Source of the DNA: Cymodocea nodosa | Taxonomy: Eukaryota > Streptophyta > Magnoliopsida > Alismatales > Cymodoceaceae | Direction of reading: 5' to 3' | DNA length: 64,000 bases | Assembly (NCBI GenBank): GCA_036874045.1 | Contig: CM072335.1 | Location: forward strand, 7,398,001-7,462,000 | Shown here: in pieces, positions 33,085-43,301 of the stretch | Numbering within the stretch: the stretch's first letter is position 1 | Layout of the letters: each line of letters opens with the position of its first letter | Notes under the pieces: generated by a model | Seen by the model: only the letters and a program-made list of their open reading frames with translations | Database searches by the model: none | Told to the model about the DNA's origin: nothing | Translations under genes and position numbers: made by a program

Positions 33085-35317
33085 ATGGCTACTAGAAATG
33101 GTAATTTTTCTTTATATGAAGGCCAAAATCTTAATCGTCCTCCTTTATTTGATGGAATACATTTTGAATATTGGAAGTATAGATCATAAGTTGTGGTTCA
33201 TGATTTCTAAACCATATACTCCGTTAACTACTTCTTATAATACTTGGACAATTACTGAAAAAGAAAATGAAACTCTGAATGCTAAGGGCTTAAATATTTT
33301 ATTTTGTGCATTGAGTTATGAACAGTTCAGTAAAGTGTTGGCATATAAATCTACTTATGAGGTGTGGCATGCATTAGAAGTTTCACATGAAGGTACTTCT
33401 CAAGTTAAAGAGACTAAAATAAACATATTGATTCATAAGTATGAACTCTTTAAGATGCATGAAGACGAAAATATTTTTGAGATGTTTTCTAGATTTCTTG
33501 ATATCATAAACTCTTTAAAATGTTTAAGAAAGAATTTTGAATAGAAGGATTTGGTGAGGAAAATTCTTAGATCCCTAAGTTCTAAATGGTCTCAAAAAGT
33601 AACATCAATTGAGGAATCACGAGATTTAAATGTTTATACTATGAATGAACTTATAGGTAACTTAACAGCTTATGAAGTTCAATTAAATGAATCACTGAGT
33701 CACAACAAACTAAAAATGAAGAATGAAATAGCCTTCGAAATTAATTCAGATTCTGATATATCTACTGATTCTGACGAGGATTTGATTTTGTTGACTAGGA
33801 AATTCAAGAAAGCATGGAAAGCTAGGAAACAGCAAAGGAATAAAAATGATAAACCCTCAACGTCAAAATCACTAAATGACAAGAATTCTTCATCTAGAAA
33901 GTATGTATGTTACAACTATAAGAAACCTGGACATCTTTCTCCAGATTGTCCTATGAGGAAAAATGAAAAGCAAAGTAGGACAAATCAGAAGAAGACGGCT
34001 CAGAAAACTCAGAAAAAGTTTTACAAGAAAAAGGCTTTGAAGGTCACTTGGGATGACACGTCTGAAGAGTCTGAATCTGAAGAATCGGCATCAAAATCTT
34101 CACATTCAAAAGGAGAACAAGAGTTAGAAGATGTTGCTCGTGTGTGCTTCATGGCAGATGAGTCTGAGGTAATATTTGATCCTGAAAGTCATTTAGATTT
34201 CAAATTTGATGAATTATTATGTTCTTATCATGCATTATTACAAAAACTTAAAGTATGTAAACTGGAAAATAAGAATATTAGAAAATCTTCATCCATTATG
34301 GAAGAAGAAAATTGTTTCCTATCTACTACTTTAGAAAAGTTTAAATGTGCTAATGAAAATCATGCTAGAGATTTGCAAAAATTTAGATTTAATGAATGTA
34401 TCTTGCATGAACAAATACAGAATATAAATGCTGAAAAATTAAAGATAGAATTTGAAAATGAAATGTTGAGAAACAATATAAATGAACTTGAATTAGAGAT
34501 AGATAAATTAAAACTGAGAGAGCTAGATTTAAATTGTACCATTGAGAAATGGAATTTAAGTCAAACTAAGTTAGACAAACTAACTAGTACCCCTGTGGTG
34601 TCTTATAAATTTGGCTTAGGATTTGATTATCTTGAATATCCCGAATCTCAAGTCAATAAAGGATTTATTAGTTGCAGTTCAAGTAAATCTAAGACTAAAA
34701 TTCCTTTTATTATAAAACAAGGTAATAAATATGTAGAAGTAGGTACTTCAAGGGATGAATCATGTAGTAATAATATAAATCAATGTGATTTGTCAAATTG
34801 TACTTCTAACATGACTATTAATGTTTCTAAAAATCTTGTTTCTTGTTCTGGAAATTTAGTTTCTAATGTTTCTAAAATTTCAGACAATTGTAGTAAACTG
34901 AAAATTCAGAAACCTAAGCATGTAATTCAATACACTGGTATTAGACCAATTCCTCATTCTGCATGTGATAAAACTAAAAATTCTTGTGCAGAAAAAGATT
35001 TTGTATGTACGGAAAATGTTAATACAAGTACAAAATCTTGGTATGAACTTACTAAAATGTATGAGCATGACCAAAATAAATTAAGATTTGATAAAAATCC
35101 ATTTGCTCTTGATTATACTACATCTGAAAACAAAAAGAATGATTGTAAAAGCAATAATGCTATATGTGAGTATGAAGCTAATGATAAATCAATAGTACTT
35201 ACAATTAATAAGAATATAAATGATAATGTTAAACTATTTTTAAACAAAAAGAAGAAATATGCGTTTAATGAACTTGGTCCTCAACAACATTGGGTATCAA
35301 GAAAAAGTTTTTCTTAA
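33085..35317 (+). pseudogene. Sire-A copy A gag (nearly complete)
   Basis: Start ATG 33085 (MATRNGNFSLYEGQNLN), about 185 bases after the primer site. A short deletion near 33175 removes the residues between HFEYWK and SIDHKLW and shifts frame; a TAG interrupts at 33543. The remainder (33551-35317) is one open frame of 588 codons: capsid end, a zinc knuckle CYNYKKPGHLSPDC at about 33910 with the second Cys changed to Tyr, acidic Ser/Glu stretch, long coiled coil (KFDELLCSYHALLQKLKVCK onward), and the C-terminus FNELGPQQHWVSRKSFS. TAA at 35315-35317, followed by TTTGTGTTGCAG and protease in the same frame. The gag is unusually long for copia because of the C-terminal coiled-coil region, as in Sireviruses. 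Confidence 0.87.
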
Positions 35318-36245
35318 TTTGTGTTGCAGGAGGAAACAACATCAAAATGGATCTTGGACAGTGGAGCGTCAAGTCACATGACCGGAGAGAAATGTCTACT
35401 ACATTCTAGGACTTCAAATTAATCAAATGTATAAAGGTATATTTTTAAATCAGGAAAAATATGTAGATGAAATGCTTAAGAAATTTAATTTTAATGATAC
35501 AAGGATTCAAGGAACTCCTATGAGTACTACTTTAAAGTTAGATATTAATGACATAGGAAAATCTATAGATCAAAGAAAATACAGAAGTTTGATTGGTTCT
35601 TTACTTTATTTGACTACTACTAGACCTAATATTATGTTTACTATGTGTGTTTGTGCTAGATTTCAGTCTAATCCTAAAGAATCACACTTAATTGTAGTTA
35701 AAAGAATATTTAGATATATACAAGGAACTAAAAATTTTGGATTGTATTATTCTAAGGATAGTTCAATAGATCTTATAGGATATACTGATGCTGATTATGT
35801 AGGATCTAAATTTGATAGGAAGAGTACCAGTGGCACATGTCAATTATTGGAAAATAATTTGGTGTCATGGTTTAGTAAAAAGCAAAACTGTGTAGCACTT
35901 TCTACTACAGAAGCTGAATATGTTGCTACTGCACTGTGTTGCACTCAGATTCTATGGATAAGGCAAACTTTAGAAGATTTTGGATTATCTTATGATATAA
36001 CTGAGATTTATTGTGACAGTAGTTCTGTAATAAATCTTTCCAAAAATCCTGTATTACATTCAAGAGCAAAGCATATAGAGGTTAGACATCATTTTCTAAG
36101 AGATAACGTAATTAAAGTAAAAATTAAATTAGAATTTGTCTCTAGTAAAAATCAATTAGCTGATATATTTACAAAACCTCTAGACGAAAATACATTCTGC
36201 AACATTAGATTAAATTTAGGTATTTGTAGGCTATGTGATGTGTAA
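35318..36245 (+). pseudogene. Sire-A copy A pol with integrase and most of RT deleted
   Basis: Protease begins WILDSGASSHMTG and is cut at about 35400, where the sequence jumps directly to the late RT (FLGLQINQMYKGIFLNQEKY). Compared with copy B about 1.8 kb is missing. The remaining frame (35427-36245) is open: RNase H motifs YTDADYVGSKFDRKSTSG, SWFSKKQNCVALSTTEAEY, IYCDSSSVINLSKNPVLHSR and KHIEVRHHFLRDNVIK, ending GICRLCDV and TAA. The YVDD box and the integrase DDE triad are gone, so the copy is certainly non-autonomous. Confidence 0.92.
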
Positions 36246-37840
36246 AATGCTTAAACTCCACATAAAAAGATAAATATTATTGATGATGTTGTTCACCTCA
36301 TAGATATTATATACTTATTATAAATATCTAAAGTAATATCAAAACTACTGCTTAAGATACTATGTATTTATTGTAAAATCATAGTAGTATCTTATTGATT
36401 TTAAGTAGTTTATCAATTTTAATGGTTTTTACGATTTTAAGTGGAAGTGTAAATGAAAAACATTAAATACTTCTGACATTCTGAAATTTTGATTAAATGT
36501 TTTCTTTAAATCAAGGAAAATGCATATGATCATGCATAAATTTGACTTAATTGATTAAACTTGTAGAATAAGTTATATGTAACTCATCTTAAACTGTTAA
36601 TCAAAAGTATAAACCTATTGAAACTGATTCATATTCTCAATACAATCATAGAAGTAAAAAATTATATGAGATTTGTGTTTTATTGCATCTGTATTAATGG
36701 AATACATATATACTGTGCTTAAAATGAAAAGTACTTACAAAGTGAAAATCTTTGAGAGTTTATTGATCGGTTTGATTACGAGCCTTTTGTACTTGAGTAG
36801 ATAGGTATGTAAGGATTGTTGTCCTAAAAAAGGATTCTTTAAATCTGGCAACCTAAGGTCCTGATTAGATCTTGGATTGTTGACTGAAAGCTCATTACAC
36901 GGGTACATTAGAAAGCTCTTGTATGATTCAAGCTTTTCAAACTAACTTTTAAAGAAAATTATCAATATTCACTATTTTTTAAATAATAAAAAAAATGTTG
37001 TTTCATTAATTACAGATATCTTTGAATCACATATAGTTTCTACCAATATGACTACTGATTTATTGAATCAACATTAGTACTTTTGAAAATGTTTATTTGA
37101 GATACATTCTTTTATTCTCCTTGAATTAATCACATTGAGTTCAAAGTTGTGTTTTGATTCATATACAGTAGGAATTGATTCTGGAAATCATTTTTGATGA
37201 TGTCAGAATAACGGAAGTCTCTAAAAAGAAAATTTAAAAGTATAGTTATACTTAACATCTATTGTCACTACAAGTGTATTTTATATTTTGATTGAATATA
37301 TTTGAAGTATATTTGTAGGGGGAGGATTAACAATGTCGAAAACAGATTAATATAATTTAGAATACAAATCTTAGTTAATCTGAATTAATGTCCTCTTAAA
37401 ATCTTGATGAAATAATTTAAAAAGACGAATAAACTATTTTAGATTCAAAGGACAAAATGTTCAAATAGTTTACAATGTTCTCAAGATAATGTTATGTTTA
37501 GCATGTGTGTTGTTTTCGGAATGTTTCAGTTGGAAGCATCCAAAAATTATTTTAAGTGTACTAACTAGACGTGATGTTAGATAAGGTAACATGTAAAACT
37601 ACCTCTAAACAGCGTTTTACTCGTTAGGTTAGTTAACTCAACGAGTTATACTTGAATATTTCGGGTACCTCGATTGAATACTCTTTATTCAATATTTATT
37701 TAATTTCTAAACCCGACTTCTCTTCACATTGAGTTATCGCCTAAAACCCTATTTAAACACTTATTACACGGGCACTTTAGGTTATTTGTAAACTTTGTCA
37801 AGAAAATATTTCCTGCTTGTTGCTGTTACAACCTGCGATG
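36246..37840 (+). other. Sire-A copy A pol-ORF3 spacer
   Basis: About 1.6 kb without a gene. 36370-37220 is homologous to the minus strand of 14860-15700. A purine-rich TTTGTAGGGGGAGGA is near 37312. The 28-bp near-palindrome is at 37619-37646 and the TATA-like CTATTTAAAC at 37749-37758. Confidence 0.7.
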
Positions 37841-39074
37841 ATGGTCTCCAAGTTCTACAAAGGTCGTGGCAAAGGAAAAGGCAAAAGCAGAGGAGATGCA
37901 AAAGTAAAAGAAATAGAGAATGATGAAGTTCCACGTACTTGGTTCAAAAAAATATTTTGAGTGGACAAAAGGTTAGCAGAAATTTATAGTGAATATTTCT
38001 TTCTTGAAGGTATACTAAATGAAGTCAGACAAGAACTCCAAAATACCAATGCTAGTATTACATACATGAGGATTCGAAGTAAATATGATAGAGAATACAG
38101 AATGAAATGTGCTAAGATTGCATTTTTGGAACAGTATGCAAAATATTTGGAAAAAGGTGTAGGTTCATTAAATAGAACTCCTTAAACTCCTATAAACGGT
38201 ACAAGACTACATGCATTTGAGGAAGAGCATGAATCAGCTATCCCTACTCATTTATATTCAAAACAAGTAGAATCAAATATTGTTGTAGACAAAACAAAAG
38301 TTGACAATCTTCAAAAGGCTATTGCAATAGAAAGTGCCTTAGAAGAATTAAAGCAGAAAACTTTTTTGGAGCAATTTGAAAAGAAAACAGCAATACTTGA
38401 AAAGGAGAAACAGAAATGTTATAGAAGGAAAGTCAGAAAAATTATATCTAAGGAAACAAAGTCTATTGAAAAAGGAAAATCAGATGAAAATTTATTTCCA
38501 AAGGACAATGTATGTCTAGACATTGTACCTTATTATGCATCTGATAAACTCATCAGTTCCGAACACACTGAAACTAATGAAGATAATGAGACTTTATTTT
38601 CCCTTGCTAGAAAGCTTGAGAAGAAATACAAGTCAAATATGAGCTCAAGTTTTTCTATTAGTACAAGTCCTGATGATGCAGAAATTAACAAATCAAAGCA
38701 TCAGGCACCTGACATTGAACAAGTTATTGCAGATATAATTGACAATGTTGAGGCAGTAACTAGTTCACAGGCTGAATTGTCTGGAGTAGTAGATATTGAA
38801 AATGTTAAGACTCCAGAAGAACTAAAAGTTAACCAACCGTCTACAGAATCTATAGAAGTAGAGTTTGAAAATTCACAACATGAATCAATGGAATTATCTG
38901 TTGAACAATTACAAACAGATACATCGGCTGTAGAATTTGTGGAAAAATTGAACTCTGAACATTCTATAGAGACTGAACAGATGAATGTTGAGCATATTGA
39001 CAATGTTCCTAACATTGTTGAAGCTGAAGAATCAAGCTTACCTGAGAAACTTCAAGATAATATTTTGGAAGAGG

Positions 39075-39133
39075 AACAACATGACATTCATTTTGAAGAA
39101 GAGGTTCCTGAAGATGAATTAAACTCTAAATCA
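39075..39133 (+). repeat. Left copy of 59-bp duplication flanking the Gyp-2 solo LTR
   Basis: ORF3 sequence from AACAACATGACATTC to CTCTAAATCA. It recurs at 41782-41840 with one mismatch (TTTTGAAG against TTTAGAAG). A 20-base filler (39134-39153) separates it from the LTR start. Confidence 0.93.
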
Positions 39134-39153
39134 TTGTGTATTATTAATCATTG

Positions 39154-41781
39154 TGTAAGGAGTAAAATTGTGCATTTTTATGTGATATTGTTTGTGCTTC
39201 TTATGACTTAAATGTTAAATAATGCACGATTATAATTGAAATATCATCACATAGGCATTTACATGAGTATGCATGATTATAGGATTTAATGACTTAAATT
39301 TGCACAACTTAGCCCTTTTGTTTATTATTGACTTAATGATCATGGGAATGAATAGTGATTATTTACTTAGATGTTTTCTTTTTGTTATATTTTAATTTGT
39401 TTGCTTAAGTTTTAAAGGTTATCTAAAGGAAATAAGATGGATGAATCTCAACCATTGGATCTACCAAGGAAGAGATCAACTACCAAGTCTATTTAAAGGG
39501 AAGGACAACCCAAAACTAGGTTTTGTCTTCTCCTCTCTAAGCAAAAACGTGGCTCCTTCTTCTCCTTGGATTACCAGTGGCCAAAGCTCCTTGGAAGCAA
39601 GTCACTTCCTCTCTGGTGTTGCTGATTTCGGTGGTGCGTGGAGAGAGCAAGTTGGACCCAAGGGAGGCGTGTTCGTGGAAGCTTCAAGGAAGGACGTGGA
39701 TGCATAGAAGGTGATTTTGTTGGATGCAACTCCCCTTCTTCTTCGGAGTACAACTTTCTTGCATGGAGGACAGTAGGAACCTCTTGTGGAGAGGCCTCTT
39801 CATCTGGTTTGGAGGTGATATGTATGGAGAAAGCAAGGAAGGAGCCAACTAGGGCATAGTTGGTGGATGTCCATGAGAAGGAAGCTTGTTGCCTTCATCT
39901 TTTGGTGAAATCTTGAAGCCCCTTAGTATTTCAAGAGGAAAACATGGTGTGATAAGCCATGTTGGAGTCTTGAGGACATGAGGGAGGCCAACTTCAGGAG
40001 CTTACTTCAAGGTGTTGGAGATTTAAAGGTATAACTTGGAGTGGGTTGACCAAAAACTAACATTATGTTTGCATATGTTGTGTCTTATCATTGTGTTTGA
40101 TGTTGTTTGTGTATTGCATATGTCTTTGCATGTTTAGGTTTATTTTTAGTAGTATAATCTTCATTTTTATGTTGTAAAACTCTTAGTTCGTTTAATGAAA
40201 CTTGCCTCTGAAAATGAATGATTTTCGTGTAGATATGTGAATACATGTAGTCAAGGTGTTCGTTTACTGTAAAGACATAACTTTACTTGTGTTGTTTTCT
40301 TTGTAAATTGAGCTTTCTCAATGTTTTTCATTGATTCTTAATCCTTTTTTGTAGAGAAATAAAAAACAATTCTTTCTGTATACTTTTTTTAATTTTTCGA
40401 GCATGTTTGGTTTGATTTTTCCATTTTATACAAAGAGTGTATTCTCAGTCTGAAATCACATTTTCAATCAGTAGTTTTATGGAAATGTCTGATGCGATTT
40501 CTCCCTCTGTGAAGTATTTTTTTAAGATCTGTAAATTGGTTTTATTATATTGATAAGTCTACTTTAGTTTAGCGGTGATTTCATAGATTTTTATGAAGAA
40601 TTGATAAAGTTATCGAGTTTTTACTATGAGTGCCCGTTTTGCATTATTTCAAGATCGTTTTGCGCACCTTACTAGGGCTTAACATTATTTTCAATTGAAG
40701 ACGATCTAGACTATAAAATCACTGTGTCCTTTTAGATAACTTGAAACCATTTCCATTTCATATTTTTACATGATTTTTCAATTCCTATGTTGGGAGAAAT
40801 CGTTATTATAAGTAGAGATATTTTCTGTGATTTCGGAGAACAAGTTAGGAAGGGAGCGGATTTTTGTAGTTCCAGATTCTAGCCAAACAGAATCTTTCCC
40901 TGCTTTACTCCTTTCATAAAAGACGTTTTTGGTAGAGTGTTTTAGTGTTTCTTGATTCTATTTCGTAAGAAATTTCGTAAGAAATTTCGTGTAGATTATA
41001 GTCATGTAAATTTTGTATTTTTTTAGAATGTATTTCATTGGTTTTTGATTTTTTCTATCAGAGGTCGCAGAAGTTTTGAATTCCTATTCCGCTGCCAATT
41101 TCAGTGCTCAACGCCTGAGTGTTGCCTGCACTGAAAAATTTATGGAAAGCCTTTCTGTCAATTTTTTATATTATTAGTACGAGTCTTTGTTCAAAGCCCT
41201 CTGATTTCACCGGATTTCATGGAGTTTTGACCGAGTTATGATTTTTACACCAAATGTGCGTTTTTGGAAAGTTTACATAATGGTTCTGCGCCCTGTCAGT
41301 AAATCCAACACTTCTAGACTTTTATAATGATTTCGTCTATGAAATTATTGTCATTTTGAAGATAACTCGAGAATCTTTCCAACCAATATTTTCTCTAGAT
41401 TTTTCAATGTCCAAGTTGGATGTAAGGAGAGTGAAAAGTAGAGCTTAATTTCTATAATTTCAGAGACAAAACTGATTAATTTTCTTGAGTTTCCTAAGGT
41501 TTAACCTTAGGAGCTTCTTGGATTTATGACGATACTTGAACTCTTTATCGTATTTATGTAATTATTACCTATTAATATGTAATTAAAGTTTTTATCATGG
41601 TTTTAGTGATGTGAATATTTTGCTAAGCATTTATTTCCTTGAATTCGTTTAAGACAAGCTTCTTGTGGATCGACCCGCTCTTGCATATGCTTAATACAAT
41701 AGGTATCGTGCGCTTGCGATTTATAAATGTAAAATTTGGGATTTTCATGTTTTAATTCTAAATACAACAAATTTCCTTACA
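39154..41781 (+). mobile_element. Gyp-2 solo LTR, 2,628 bp
   Basis: Ends form an 8-base inverted pair, TGTAAGGA ... TCCTTACA. There is no gag, pol or primer site inside. GTGGATCGACCCGCTCTTGC near 41667, then CAATAGGTATCGTGCGCTTG, is the 3' end signature of Athila/Tat-like LTRs. The sequence contains weak short ORFs (39441, 39638) with no recognisable domain. Flanks are not a 5-bp duplication but a 59-bp one. The 39430-39900 part is GC-richer and looks like a transcribed R/U5 or leader region. Confidence 0.78.
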
Positions 41782-41840
41782 AACAACATGACATTCATTT
41801 AGAAGAAGAGGTTCCTGAAGATGAATTAAACTCTAAATCA
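41782..41840 (+). repeat. Right copy of 59-bp duplication
   Basis: Begins at the very base after the terminal CA of the Gyp-2 LTR, which argues it was made during insertion or repair rather than pre-existing. Confidence 0.93.
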
Positions 41841-42797
41841 CGGCTTCAGGTATCACCTTCTTTGTGTACAATATTAAAAATTCAAGGTAATGCAATTCAT
41901 TTTAGATCTGAAGAAGCATTGCAAAAATACAATAATTTGATTACATGTCAGATTCTGCATGCTCGTCCAATAAAATTCAGAAATTTGATGGAAATAAGAG
42001 ATCTGTTTGAGTTTTAAGGCCTCATTAAATTCTTACCAGTAGGAACGAAATGGAAGTAATACACAAAGCTTATTACAGCTTTTTATAGCAATCTGGTAAA
42101 AAATGGAAATTTTCTGAAAACTCAAATAAATGAATAGGAGTTTATATTGTCTCCTGAGTTAATTTTTGAAGTTTTAGGATTAAAGAATGAAGGTGTTGTT
42201 ACAAATAGATTTGACATGATAAGACAACTGGAATGAAACATTCAATCTTTATCAAAAATTTCAGATATATATTCTGAAATGAGATTAATGGAAAATCTAA
42301 ATGTAGAGGCAATGTTTATTGCAAATATATTGCCTGCAAATTTATTTCAAAGAGTTGGACACAATTTGGAAGTCAGCAGAAGCTATTTATATGCAACTTA
42401 TGGCTTGCTGAATAGAATTCAAATAAATTGGTTTGATGTTTTTATGTCTCAACTACAGCATATGAGTTCAAAGTTATTTTATGGTGATGTTGTATGTAGA
42501 ATCCTTGCAAGCCAATTGACTTTATCCGACTAGCCCTCTGAAACTAAAGGCATGAGAGCATTTAGTGTTAAAGATTTACAAAAATTCCAGGCCATGCATA
42601 AACCTCAACGACAACAACAACAACTTGATACAGACCATATACAGCAACAACAACAAAGTTATTCAGTTCAAGCAGAATAGCAAACCCAGCTACCTCTTGA
42701 CTTAGATGTAGTGCTTAACGACATCAAAAATGATATTAGGCATCTAGGAGATAAAATATGTAATGCTATAAATGATATACTTAGGAGGGGTCGATAA

Positions 42798-43287
42798 CTA
42801 TTTTTGTTTGTTTCTAAATACAAAATGTAATGTTTGTATTACTTGTTTTATTCATTGAACAATACATTTTTCTGTAAATGTGTTCAATTATTATTCTTGT
42901 TTACAGAAAGAGTTGTTGTAATTATATCTCTTATATATATATATATATATATTCTCTGTAATTATCTTTTTGATTAATGACAAAAAGGGGGAGAAATATT
43001 ATAAAAAGATGATTATGATCTTAATTGCATATATATATTATAAAAGGAGATGTTGTTTAAATGGTTATTGTAATTTGACAAATGATAATTAGAAAACTGA
43101 TACTTATATAATTATCGACATCTAAGAGTTTTAGTTCTGAGAGGTAAAATTTACATAAACAATAGAAATAAGCTTAAGTGAACTTAAGTCAACAAACAAG
43201 TTTGTTGAATTAAAAGTTAACCCAACGAAAGTGCTTTGCTGAGTTAAACATATTTCATAATTTATTTAATATGATTTTGTCATCATC
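42798..43287 (+). other. Sire-A copy A 3' non-coding region with upstream PPT and (TA)n
   Basis: About 490 bases with no gene. It has a (TA)n run at 42932-42952 and an additional polypurine tract CAAAAAGGGGGAGAA at 42981-42995, about 300 bases before the one next to the LTR. GTTGAATTAAAAGTTAACCC and AACGAAAGTGC motif words lie near 43205. Confidence 0.75.
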
Positions 43288-43301
43288 AAAAAGGGGGAGA
43301 T
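43288..43301 (+). other. Polypurine tract of Sire-A copy A
   Basis: AAAAAGGGGGAGAT immediately before the LTR start TGTTGAG, the classic Sirevirus plus-strand primer. Confidence 0.92.

Larger units (their letters stand above)
37841..42797 (+). pseudogene. Sire-A copy A ORF3, split by a Gyp-2 solo LTR
   Basis: Start ATG 37841 (MVSKFYKGRGKGKGKSRGD). Exon-like halves 37841-39133 and 41841-42797 join in register around the inserted LTR, not counting the second copy of the flanking 59 bases. Stops at about 37958 and 38184, then 38366-39133 is open: Glu/Ser-rich acidic middle with QHDIHFEEEVPEDELNSKS at its end. The C-terminal part repeats the conserved LQVSPSLCTILKIQG, ILHARPIKFRN, LSPELIFEVLGLKNEG, NLFQRVGHNLEVSRSY and YGDVVCRILASQLTLS, with stops near 42015, 42057, 42132, 42233 and 42531. 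The Gln-rich tail ends ILRRGR and TAA at 42795. Role unknown; see the copy at 24728 for domain notes. Confidence 0.75.

Noticed and set aside
38701-39015. 104-codon antisense frame rich in Ser and Thr
   Set aside because: It is the reverse complement of the acidic ORF3 middle, which is rich in GAA and TCA-like codons; the same shadow appears at 50752-51057.
39441-39859. Possible host gene exon in the GC-richer part of the Gyp-2 solo LTR
   Set aside because: The frames are short, overlap on both strands and show no domain; the segment lies inside well-defined LTR ends.
37841-42797. Calling ORF3 an envelope gene
   Set aside because: Position fits Sirevirus env-like ORFs, but no signal peptide, membrane segment or fusion-like region is visible, so only accessory protein is stated.
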